NCBI GenBank assembly: GCA_029204225.1
Contig: CM055110.1
Span: forward strand, 35,171,397-35,235,396
Direction of reading: 5' to 3'
DNA from: Diphasiastrum complanatum
Taxonomy: Eukaryota; Streptophyta; Lycopodiopsida; Lycopodiales; Lycopodiaceae
Length of the DNA: 64,000 bases
The notes beneath the pieces are model-generated. The model was not told where the DNA came from and ran no database searches. It was given only the letters and a program-made list of their open reading frames with translations. Made by a program: the position numbers and the translations under genes. Positions within the stretch are counted from its first letter, which is position 1; each line of letters starts with the position of its first letter. Positions 53,987 through 64,000 of this stretch are shown here, piece by piece.

Positions 53987-56869
53987 GTGATGCATTCCCT
54001 TCGTGGTGAGCAGGATGTGCCTCCTAAACTGCTGGTTTCAGCTACACATTTGTGTAGGATCCATTGTGAGTACATGTGTGTTTGCTTTCTACTTGATATG
54101 TCTACTAATACTAGTCAAAGTAGCATGCAGTGTGTGCCTACTAGTATTGTTGCCAATTTGGATCAAGAGATTAGGAGGGAGCTTTCAAATGTGTTCATAG
54201 ATGATCTTCCATATGTTTTACCTCCTAAGAGGAATGTTGAACGTAAGATTGAATTTATACCCGGATCATGTCCCGTCAATAGATGTCCTTACAGAATGAG
54301 TCTTAAGGAGCAAGAGGAAGTGAGATGGATGGTTGATGATTATCTTGCCAAAGGGCAGATACGACCAAGTTATTCCCTTTTGCCTCTCCGACCATTCTTG
54401 TAAAATAGGACGGATCATGGCATATGTTCTTGGATTATCGAGGTTTTAACAAGATAACGGTTAAACTTCGATATGCTATGCCACGTATAGACGATCTTCT
54501 TGATGCCTTGTCAGGTGCCACTGTGTTCAATAAAATAGACCTAAAGAGTGGATACCATCAGGTTAGAGTTTTTGAAGAGGATGTACACAAGATTGCCTTC
54601 AAAACTCGGTTCGCTTACTATGAGTATCTTGTGATGCCATTTGGATTGAGAAATGCCCTACATAAATTCATGATGATGATGAATGATGTGCTCAGACCAT
54701 ATATGGGTGAGTGTGAAAGATTTCAGATCCTTAAGATCCAATCTACTTGAATGATCTTTGGTTAGAAAGAGAAATACACTACCAATTTCACCAATGTAGA
54801 AAAATCAGCATCTACACACAATCTGAGATGCAAACACTAATAGAACTTGATCAAACTTGAATGAAATGATTATGTACTGTTGCTGTCCGTACAAAACCAG
54901 CAAGCTACTGTATTTCACACGTGTGGATCCAAAAATAGCAAATATAGATCATTCTACACATAGAATTGCAAGCAATCACCAAGATAGTGCACCAATGGAT
55001 AGTAGAACCCAAGAGAACCATGTATAAGCATGAAATGAGATAGAGAAGAGAGAAGATGACTCTCTCCATGAGTTACATCCTTTTATAGCAGGTCCAAACC
55101 CTATTTGGCCACTTGGCTTTCCCACCAAAATGCTAACCCTACCAATTTTGGGTCTAGATTCAATGTACCCAACTTATTCAAATTGAATCTACTCAAACTC
55201 GCATTCTATCTTTCCCACACTTTCAAAAAGTGTTTATTCAAATGAAATTTAGACTAATGAACTTTGAAAAGTCAACCTCTAAGTCTAAAACAAGTTTTGG
55301 CCTCAATATGCCAAATATGGAAATATTGCAAAATGTGATGAAACTAGTTGAATCTTTCACAGTGGGTTTGTCATAAACTTTGTTGATGACATTCTGACAA
55401 GAAAGGTGTTGAGAACCGTGTTGTTGATGCTATCTCATGTAGTGTATCAAATGTTATTTGTAGTCATCGAAAATGACTTACTGTCTGAGATAAGAAAAGC
55501 TCAATAGGAAGATCCTCATTGTAAGAAAGTCGAAAAATAGGTTAGAAATGGCCGTGCAAAGTCTCAAGAGGGGAGCTCTTCTATGAGATGTTGTGAAAGA
55601 GAATCTTACATCTTCGTCACGATAGCCCCAGTGCTAGTCATCCTGGTGTGGATAGGACCTATGAATTGATACGACGTAAGTTTTGGTGGTCTGGACTTAA
55701 GAATGAAGTAAACCATTATGTGACACATTGTTTTAAGTGTCAGGGTAATAAGGCTGAAAGGATTAACATGCTTGGATTATTACACATGTTACCTATACCA
55801 AAACAGAGATGGGAGAGTATTTCCATGGACTTTATTACAAGTTTACCGCGTACGCAACATCAACATAATGCTATCCTAGTTGTGGTTGATAGACTTGCTC
55901 AAATGGCTCATTTTATCCCAAATAATAATAAGATTGATGCACCTGGTACGACTGATGTGTTTATATAGCATGTATTCAGACTTCATGGATTACCTAGATC
56001 CATTGTGTCTGATAGGGATTCTCGTTTTACTGGCAATTTTGGGACCGCAATATTTGAGAAGTTAGAGGTCCAGTTGGGAATGAGTAGTTCTGATCATCTT
56101 GAAACAGATGGGCATACTGAGAGAGTTAACCAAACCTTGGAAGACATGCTTAGGGCTATGTGAATACAAAGCAAACGCATGGGAACCTTACCTACTATAG
56201 TTGGAGTTTGCCTATAATGATAAAAAGAATGCATCTACGAAAATAAGTCCTTTCAAGCTAAACTATGGTTTTAGACCAGCTAATCTAGTTACTATAGGTA
56301 TGCCTCATAAAATACCTAGTGCTATGGAATTTCCAGCTCACAAGCAACAGATGTTGGAGTTAGCAAAGGAAAATGTACGAGCGGCAATGGATCAAGCAAA
56401 AACTTATGCCAATCTGGATCATACGCCAAGAGAGTTCAAGGAAGGAGACATGGTGTTTCTCAGGATTCCAAAGGACTTGAAAACCCTGAAGACATGGAAG
56501 TGTTATACGTTGTCACGTAGATATTGTGGACCTTGAAAAATTATCAAAAAGATTAATAAGTTGCTTATGAATTAGATTTGCCTATTAGTTGTAAGGTTCA
56601 TCATGTTTTTCATGTTTTAGCTTCAAAAATGTTTTACATGACGATGATAACTTGTGGCTGATGGCCTTGTATTGTTTCAGGAGCATGGGGAGGTGATACA
56701 TGGACCAGCAAGAGTATTGGACCGGAGGCAGAGACAATTGCGGAATCGTTTGCTCCGTGAGTACTTGGTTGCATTGCATGGACGACCTCTTAGTGATGCT
56801 ACTTGGAAGTCCGCGCATGGGTTGCATGCACAGTATCCAGACTTTGCCATCGAGGATGATGTCATTTGA
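53987..56869 (+). pseudogene. Gypsy (chromovirus-like) copy 1: RT, integrase, chromodomain remnants
   Basis: RT entry at 54150-54400 (DLPYVLPPKRNVERKIEFIP, QIRPSYS), RT palm at 54424-54710 (FLDYRGFNKITVKLRYAMPR, KIDLKSGYHQV, LVMPFGLRNA), then a solo LTR and FVINFVDDIL. RNase H is nearly all missing. Integrase resumes at 55600-56165 (HPGVDRTYELIRRKFWW, SISMDFITSLPR, SIVSDRDSRF) and 56201-56536. A chromodomain-like end (LLREYLVALHGRPLSDATW) closes at 56869. Multiple stops. Confidence 0.9.
54712..55361 (-). repeat. Solo LTR inserted in the gypsy RT
   Basis: 650 bp, TGTGAAAGATT...AATCTTTCACA, flanked by GTGAG and GTGGG (a 5-bp duplication with one mismatch), and removing it restores RPYMGEFVINFVDDIL. 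The minus strand has CTATAAAAGGATG near 55,080, a TATA box, so the LTR points left; probably copia type. Confidence 0.88.
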
Positions 56870-56881
56870 GGAGGGAAGGGA

Positions 56882-57536
56882 TGTCACATGTACTTTAAAT
56901 CCCTTTGCCTATTTATTGTAGATTGTAAATGGTTAAGTCACTGGCCCGTGGACACAATGAAAATATTAGTTTTCGTGATTGATTCTGAGATGGCCACGGG
57001 GATATCCGGTCCCATGAGAGTCTGTTCGACGAACCGGTCAACGTGACACATGTCATATGCTCACTAGGACCAAGCACGGGGATATCCGGTCCCATGAGAG
57101 TTTGTTCGACGAACCGGTCAACGTGACACATGTCATATGCTCACTGGGACACTTGGTCCAGTGCATGAGTGACAATGGACGGGTCAACAGGACATTTGTC
57201 ATATGCTCATTGGGAGACTTGGTCCAGTGTATGAGTGACACGTGTCAAAGTATGTGTTAGGGTACTGCCAAGGGGCGAGCATCGACTGTGCATGGAGTTT
57301 GCCATGTGTTGATATTAGGATGTGTCAGGGTTAAGGGGTGCTTGACGGGATATAGTGTGAGCCTTGTCAGGCATTCCCTATTTTATTCCTATGAAGCTAT
57401 GGTTGGGAGGAGACTTGTAGCAGAGCTCTCATGTTTGGTTGTTGATCTATGTACATTTATCGGAGATTAATAAAGTGAAGAATGTGCTAGGTACTTATGT
57501 ATATTTACTTAGGGTTTTGTGAGCTTGTGTGTAACA
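56882..57536 (+). repeat. 3' LTR of gypsy copy 1
   Basis: The polypurine stretch GAGGAGGGAAGGGA is followed by TGTCACATGTAC. It contains an 80-bp tandem duplication (GATATCCGGTCCCATGAGAG at 57001 and 57081). AATAAAG near 57,468 may be its polyadenylation signal. The end at TGTGTAACA is an estimate. Confidence 0.75.
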
Positions 57537-58225
57537 AGCGGCCTAATGCCCAAGGGGCTCAACGGTCTATGTTGTCGTCACAGGACCAAGAGTGGGCAAA
57601 AGAGAGAATTTACGCTTTGGATGCTTGGGACAACATTGGGGGAAGGAATATCCACGTAATCAGATGAGAACCACCTATAACCTTCAAGTAGAGCAGCAGC
57701 AAGAGCCAATGGGAGTTTAGGAGATATAACAAGAAGCTAATCATGATGTTCTTCATTTGATGAATGTTTATCTTGGGCAATTGTTATGCTGATAACCTTC
57801 TTGTTTCTTGTTTTCTTGATCTATTATGTTGCATATAGATTAGTTAGTTTCTGTTTCAGATCTGTTTGCCAAAATCGTTTTCAATAGGTAGGAACAGTCA
57901 TTTTTGTAGGAGCTCTATTGTGCTGCATTCTAATCTTTGCTGAGCATATTTGGGATTGCATTTAGTGTAGGTAAGTGCTTTCAAGAGTGAACGACACTGA
58001 GTGATCCTCTGACAGGCGGGATAATCCAGAAAGATAAAAACCATGCTGTCTTGCTGAACATTAACCAAGACTTCGATCCATAGAACCATCAGTAAGTCTG
58101 GTAACAGATAGCATAAAGAAGAACAAGTGACAGGGTGTTAAACGGATTCTAAGTAAGAAGAGAATCTGTTCACAGACAGAGAATCTGTGAACAATTATCG
58201 AGTCCTCAACAAGATAACTACCTAG
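57537..58225. other. Spacer between two gypsy copies, nothing recognised
   Basis: No gag or protease motif seen. Possibly decayed leader of the next copy. Confidence 0.4.
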
Positions 58226-60385
58226 CATTGATATCCTATGCCACGTATTGATGACTTACTTGATGCTCTTCATGGTGCAACTGTGTTTAGTAAGATAGAC
58301 TTGAAGAGTGGGTATCATTAGGTTAAAGTTCGTGAAGAGGATGTTCATAAAACTGCCTTCCGAACTCGGTTCGGTCGCTATGAGTATCTTGTGATGCCCT
58401 TTGGTTTAACTAATGTCCCAGCTACATTGATGTGCTCAGATTGTCTATGGGTAAGTTTGCTGTAAACTTTATTGATGATATTTTGACTTACATTGTAGGT
58501 GAGGCGACTCACCTTAGGACTCTATTGTCTACTTTGAGGGCAAACAAATTCTTTGCTAATGCAAAAAGGAGCGAACTTTTAAAAAAAGAAATTGAGCGTC
58601 TACGTCATATTGTGATTGCTGATGGATTAAGGCCAAATCTTAAGAAAGTTGCTATGATCGTTGTGTGGCATGCCAGTTGATATGATAGCATCTAGGATTG
58701 GCGATGTTTGTTAGAAAATATGTTAAGGATTACTCCCATATCACAGTACCTTTGACTAATTTAACTCAAAAGAACAAGTTTGGTGAGTGGGCTGAACTAC
58801 AGCAAGCAAGCTTTGATTAGCTAAAGCACGTTGTAGCTAAGTGCATCACTCTAAAAATTGTTGACCCTCTAAAACCCTAGACTTGATATGGATGCGAGTG
58901 ACTTTGCTGTGGGGGGAAAGCTGATGCAGCAGGGAAGGCATGTAGCCTCGAGAGCAAGAAGCTCACCTCGACACCATGAAATTATCCAACTCATGAGAGC
59001 TATTTGCCATCATCCATGCGTTAAAGGTATGGAGGCATTATTTGTACGAATCCAAGTTTTATTTGAAACTGGTCGTGATACCTTGAGGTAGTTCTGCAAA
59101 CAAGCCGACCTCAGAGGTCAACAGGCAAGATGGTCTGACCTTGTGCAAGAATTTCAAATGGAAATTCAGTATAAGAAAGGGGTAGAAAATCGAGTGGCTG
59201 ATGCATTGTCTTGGATAGTGTATCAAATGTCGTTTGGGGTCATTGAAAATGACTTATTAGTTGAGATAAAGAAGGCTCAACTAGAGGATCCTCAGTGTAA
59301 GAAAGTAAAGCCTGAGGTGAGTCATGGACATGCAGAGCTCTATTCCCTTTGCTCACACTTATCTTAAGTATACCATAGGGAATGGTTTTGTTAAGAGGAA
59401 TGGCAAATTTCTCATTCTAGCTTGTGAGGGGCTGCGTAAGAAAATCTTGCATTCCTGTCACAAGAGCCCTAGCGTAGGTCATCTTGGTGTGGATAAATCT
59501 TGTGAGTTGATCCGACGTAATTTCTGGTGGCCTAAGATTAACAAAGATGTCCATAGTTATGTGACACGTAAGGTCAAGTGTCAAGTTAACAAAGTCGAAA
59601 GGATTAAAGTTCCTGGATCGTTACACCCTTTGCCTATTCTAGAGGGAATATGGGAGAGTGTTTTGATGGACTTTATTACACACTTGCCTCATTGGCAACC
59701 TCAACATGATGTCATAATGGTTGTGGTTGACAACAGACTCACAAAAATGGCTCATTTCATGCCAACACATAAAAAGATAGATGCACTTGGGGTATTGATC
59801 TATTCATACAACATGTATTCGGACTTCATTGGTTACCATCATCCATAGTGTCTGATAGAGATACACGGTTTACGGGTTAGTTTTGGAATGCCGTAATGGA
59901 TAAGCTTGAAGTGCGATTGAGAATGAGTTGTACTGATCACCCTGAAACGGGTGGTCAAACAGAGAGAGTTAACCAAACCATAGAGGACATGCTTAGGGCG
60001 TACATAAAATGTTAAGCAAACGAAATGGGAAAAGTATTTGCCATTGTTTGAGTTTGCTTATAATGATAAAAAGAATGCCTCTACTAAGATGAGTCCTTTC
60101 GAGTTGAACTATGGTTTTAGGCCAGCTAGTCCAATTACTGTAGAAATGCCTCATAGAGTGCCTAGTGCTGTAGATTTTCTAACTCACATGGTACAGATGC
60201 TTGAATTAGCCAAGAAAAATGTGAAACAGGCAATGGATCGCGCAAAGATATTTGTTGATCGGGATCACACACCAAGAGAGTTCAAGGAAGGAGACATGGT
60301 GTTTCTCCTGATTTCAAAGGACTCACCTTCTCTTAAGGTAGGGAAAGTTTTTCATGTTTCATGCTTAAAGATGTGTTTATGCTAG
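58225..60385 (+). pseudogene. Gypsy copy 2: RT, RNase H and integrase remnants
   Basis: Same family as copy 1. RT from YPMPRIDDLLDALHGATVFS and [13 protein letters not shown] to [14 protein letters not shown]; RNase H pieces at 58888-59370 ([21 protein letters not shown]); integrase at 59324-60385 (SVGHLGVDKSCELIRRNFWW, VLMDFITHLP, ERVNQTIEDMLRAY, FEFAYNDKKNAST). At least six stops or shifts. Confidence 0.9.
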
Positions 60386-60389
60386 GATC

Positions 60390-60490
60390 TCGATATGTAC
60401 TTTCAGGAGAGATCAATAAAGTGAATATTTGGTGGCCTACTTTGGTGTGCTTAGGGTTTAGTTGAGATAGCTTTGTGGGACTTCCTAGGA
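60390..60490 (+). repeat. LTR remnant of gypsy copy 2
   Basis: GAGATCAATAAAGTGAA...GCTTAGGGTTT matches 57460-57525 of the copy 1 LTR. Only the 3' part of the LTR is present. Confidence 0.55.
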
Positions 60491-62806
60491 GTACTTTGTT
60501 GCATTTCCTTGAGGCAACCACAAGTAACTCATAAATTTAAGTGATCTTATCACATCCTCCAAGGATTGCAACAAACTATGGCGACATTCATCATGACAGC
60601 CCAATGGTAAACTCTACAAAAAATGCTATCTAGCTAGCATGGGGCCATGTTGCCAACCTTGCAAACTCATAAATTATGTTATAATTATCTCAGGTGTTCA
60701 GTCTTCAAATTGAAAGTCTTTCTATCAAGATGTAGCCTTCCCCTTCCGGAAGATGGGGGGCTGCCGAATCCCAATGTCTACTTCTCCTAATCAATTGCTT
60801 GCAAACTGCCATAGCTTATTCCGTCAATTTAACCAATCATCCACAACCCTTGGGCCCTTAAACGTGCCTTGTGAATGAAGCTAGTCTATTGTCATGTCAT
60901 AAATCCTTTTAGGTTTCCAATAGCTGGGCAACCTCAGACGATGAAATTGTGAGTATGGCAATGAATTGCAGCAAGGCTTCATGCACTAGAGCTGCTAGAT
61001 GATGCTTAGATTGTGCTTTGCTTGATTTCATGGCCAATTCCTTTCTTTCGATATATGATAACCCTTTTCCTCTTGCCAGATTTGTCTCGCCTACGCCTGC
61101 GCCACACGTTTGAAGCACCCATTATCATCAACATGCAGACCCAGGGTGATGGACCATGGATTCTACATTTGTTTTAACTTTTAACCTCTCTTGGAGAGCT
61201 ACCATATGCTCATTAATTTAATGGAAATCTAGGAACCACGTCGAACGAGGATGAATCAACAAGAAGTCAGGAACCACTCAAAGTAGTTAGGCGAGACTAA
61301 ATCACTTTGGAAAACCATTGTGGGATGAGGCTAAAATGAGCAAACTGCTTGGAATAGATTCATGCTCAAGCTGTGAGTTCCTATGCCTTAAAACTGAGCT
61401 AATTAGGTTTAGATCGAGTTACTAAAATGAACTCAAGTCATACAGTATTGCACGCTGGTGATCTTCGGCCATGCAAAATAGAGTTTTGCTATAGCTTTCT
61501 ATGAGGAACCGTTATAAGCTTGAGATGAGACCTTTGATGGAACTTCACCCACTCACGTATGCATAACCCATCAACTCTCTGTACAGACTCTTCCGTTTGT
61601 AAATTGTAGTCAGTTTGTGAAATTTTGGTATTAGAGCAGCCAAGATTTAGGTCAAAAGGGCTGTAAGCTCATCTATGTGGAAGGATCTAGAAAGGGGAAG
61701 TCTCGTTTTTCTTGAAATCAGCTTTATTTAAAAGGTTTGGGCCAAAAGGGCATCCAACTAACTCAGTTTTGCAAGGTTTTAACCAAAACATGCATTGAAT
61801 TATTGCATGGAAGGTAAACTCAGAAGAAATAAGGGCTTTTGGAAAGTGGATCATGGACAGAAGATTCATGTTATCACATATCAGGTTTACGTAAAAGAGC
61901 TCATTTTGGCAACCATAGGCAGTTTGCAGCCAGGGAAAGAATGAGCTAGTGTGCAAGCCTGGGTGGGGACCGGGGTATACTGCAGCGAAAGTTGCATGTA
62001 CCCTTGCCAGATTTGCATACTGCACTTCTACATACACAATGAGAAATTAATCACGAGCATCTAACTTTTGAAGTTACAAAACCTTCAGTGAAATAAGTGA
62101 AGCTATTAAGCTGATTCTCTCAGTTTTCTTTTAGTTTAGAGCTCCGTTCCTCTTTTTCCCCTTGCCATGGGATTCATCCAAGTATAACTAGTGGTCTCTT
62201 ACAATAAGCCAACACTCACAATCACTGGCATCATAGCAAAGACTAAAGAAGATATGTTTGATAGTATGCCCTTGTAACCTTTTCTATCCAACATCATATG
62301 CTCAAGACTGCTCCTATTGATCTCCTAGTCCTTTGTTCACGTTGATGGTGCTTTTCCAGTCTACAAAGCCTGTCAAAAAAGGAAATTAAGGAAGAAATTA
62401 CTTCCAGAAATTGTAGAGCAAAGTGATAAAAACAAGCAACATAGCATCAATGAAAGCTTCTTACATCTTAGATTCTCCACTTGGCCTGTGATGGCTATGA
62501 CCTGTGCGTGTCATAACTAATAAGTAATGCATTTGATAACGTTTTACCATTTGTATTGTAAGTTTGAAAGTGGTAATAAGATATAAGAATGACTAGGTTG
62601 GAAATGTAGCTATCTTATTGACTTCAAAGCTGTACAAGCTGAACTCAAAGTTGAAGACACATCATTCTTCTAACCAGAAACTGATACAGTTGTTTTTTAA
62701 CACTATTTACCTACTTTGTTCTGAAATTCCTTAACGTAATCTTTTCTTTGAATATTTTAAGCGAGTTATGTGCAGGAGCAGTTGCTGATTATCTTTTTCT
62801 TTCCAG
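60491..62806 (+). other. End of the 50-kb intron, no gene recognised
   Basis: A minus-strand open frame at 61687-62037 (116 codons) has no family motif and no supporting copy. The remainder is ordinary AT-rich intron ending TCTTTCCAG. Confidence 0.5.
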
Positions 62807-63346
62807 CTTGTTCATTATAAGAATTCCCTACTGAGTGCACCAGATGGAGAACCTTTTGAGACCGATACGGAACATCATATGCCAACGAAGCCTAGCCAAG
62901 TTTGGACGAAGCTTTCAGAACTTACTTCTCAGAAGCTTGTTATTGGCATTTTGATTCTCAACATTGCATTTCCTTACTTGAAAGATCAGCCAGAAGATCT
63001 GGCACCTGTTTTGCTACTTAACACATTAGATAACAGTCCTCTAGGTACGCTAAGGTTTAATGCTAGCTTAGGAAAGCTACTGGCTTTCAATATGCAACAT
63101 GGATATGAGATTGTTTATTTGGGAGTTAGTTGCCACACTGCTTTTCAAACCATTACCTTGGATTGTAATGATTTGGATAAATCATATCACCAAATTATTC
63201 CTCCACCAGTCGAAGGAATAGATGGAAAAAAGGAAGTGGGGCTGAAGTATAGAGAAGTGGAGCTGATCAAAGTTGTCAGTGATAGCCTTCGCAGTGAGGC
63301 ATATTTTTCAATCTTAAAAAGAAGCAGAAAGAACTATGGTATGAAT
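62807..63346 (+). CDS. Post-S4 exon with a further membrane helix and soluble domain
   Basis: Acceptor TCTTTCCAG and donor GTAAGT; phase 0 both sides; 180 codons. It opens LVHYKNSLLSAPDGEPFETD, continues through SQVWTKLSELTSQKLVIGIL and a hydrophobic stretch LVIGILILNIAFPYL, then a soluble region of about 125 residues ending in SILKRSRKNYGMN. A helix after an xLSExTS segment followed by a folded, probably extracytoplasmic part is what I expect before the second membrane pass and cyclase of a membrane adenylyl cyclase, but I cannot name the soluble domain from sequence alone. Confidence 0.85.
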
Positions 63347-64000
63347 GTAAGTGCTCATTAAGAAGACATGACTGCTCTGAAGCAAGTGCAATAATCACTT
63401 TAAGCTCACAATTGTCAACAAATAACTCTTTCATAGCCTAATCAGTGCAAACTTTAGTAATCTCTACTCTCTTGGAACTCAAGCTTCTATAATTGACAAG
63501 CTCATGAAGGTGTGCCCTGAACTGTAGTGACTAAAGAACTCCTCTCTAAACATGAAAGAATTAAGAATGCACATTTCACATCTCTTTAAGGCTTACGATT
63601 TGTTTGGTGGTTTGCCTTTGCTGCATGTTAGAGAGATGAACTTGTTCTCATCTATGAACCTACCTCCTTTTGAGGGTGAACTTTTACAACCGAGTCAGGA
63701 GCTTGTAGATTCTTGCACTAGCTGTCAATTGAGGAACAAACCTCTATTTGAGGTGAGGCATGGTCAGCACCAAGAATCTCGTAGAACTGAGAGGGCTTGT
63801 CTTTGATATGAATGATAATTGAAAGTGGGCAACTCAAGGTTATAAACTTCACTCATATATGTTGGCGGATTGACTACAGTGATCCTCCTTTGGAATGTCT
63901 GAGCCTGTCATTGTAGTTATGGATATCCTAATACAAACTGTATGCATACATCATCTCTGTTACCTGTGACTTCTGACTGAGTCATAAGCTTGTAAGTTCA
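63347..64000 (+). other. Next intron, with an unassigned 84-codon open frame
   Basis: The open frame 63552-63806 reads MKELRMHISHLFKAYDLFGG to a stop. Its part from 63593 lies between CTTTAAG and GTGAGG and would be in phase 0 with the previous exon, so it could be a real exon, but the peptide (LPPFEGELLQPSQELVDSC) does not resemble what I expect before a cyclase. Left unassigned. Confidence 0.35.

Noticed and set aside
61687-62037. 116-codon minus-strand open frame
   Set aside because: No motif, no second copy, lies in intron; probably chance.

Overview
The window is eukaryotic, intron-rich nuclear DNA, almost certainly from a land plant. It contains plant-type chromovirus, copia, LINE and hAT elements and has GT-AG introns. 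One host gene spans the whole window on the plus strand and runs off both ends. Its ten visible exons encode a class I (HD-type) cyclic-nucleotide phosphodiesterase domain, then a serine-rich linker, then a four-helix membrane module with an S4-like basic helix, then the start of another membrane segment followed by a soluble region. In plants a PDE domain fused to downstream membrane and signalling sequence recalls CAPE, the combined adenylyl cyclase/phosphodiesterase known from liverworts, mosses and charophytes with motile sperm. The cyclase domain itself would lie to the right of this window and is not seen. Given this gene type and the huge TE-filled intron, a fern or another spore-bearing or swimming-sperm plant is my best guess; this is inference.

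Layout. 1-4,465: seven PDE exons (119-194, ~739-876, 1750-1833, 2231-2301, 2707-2917, 3135-3577, 4312-4465). 4,466-11,450: an intron beginning with a GC donor and holding a degraded copia element with a decayed gypsy element nested in it. 11,451-12,653: linker exon and S4 exon. 12,654-62,806: one 50-kb intron built from transposons. 62,807-63,346: next exon.

Inside the 50-kb intron: a gypsy-like LTR (14.1-15.0 kb); a run of copies of one hAT family (A-E plus two MITE-sized derivatives, 16.2-43.2 kb), all in or beside (TA)n tracts. Copy C carries a chromovirus insertion whose two LTRs both contain the same internal tandem duplication. Next come a small MITE (43.2-43.5 kb), a second hAT element (43.8-50.4 kb) split by a LINE, a second truncated LINE (51.1-53.4 kb), and two related gypsy copies (54-60.5 kb), one interrupted by a solo LTR. 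Copy A of the first hAT family is the best preserved: its catalytic core is open, with D, D and E residues in place. The family also carries a second, convergent 121-codon ORF and a transposase tail with two AT-hook-like motifs, which may relate to its insertion into TA repeats.

Limits: exon joins were made by eye from splice consensus, phase and family knowledge. No alignment, expression or database search was run. Element ends without target-site duplications are approximate.
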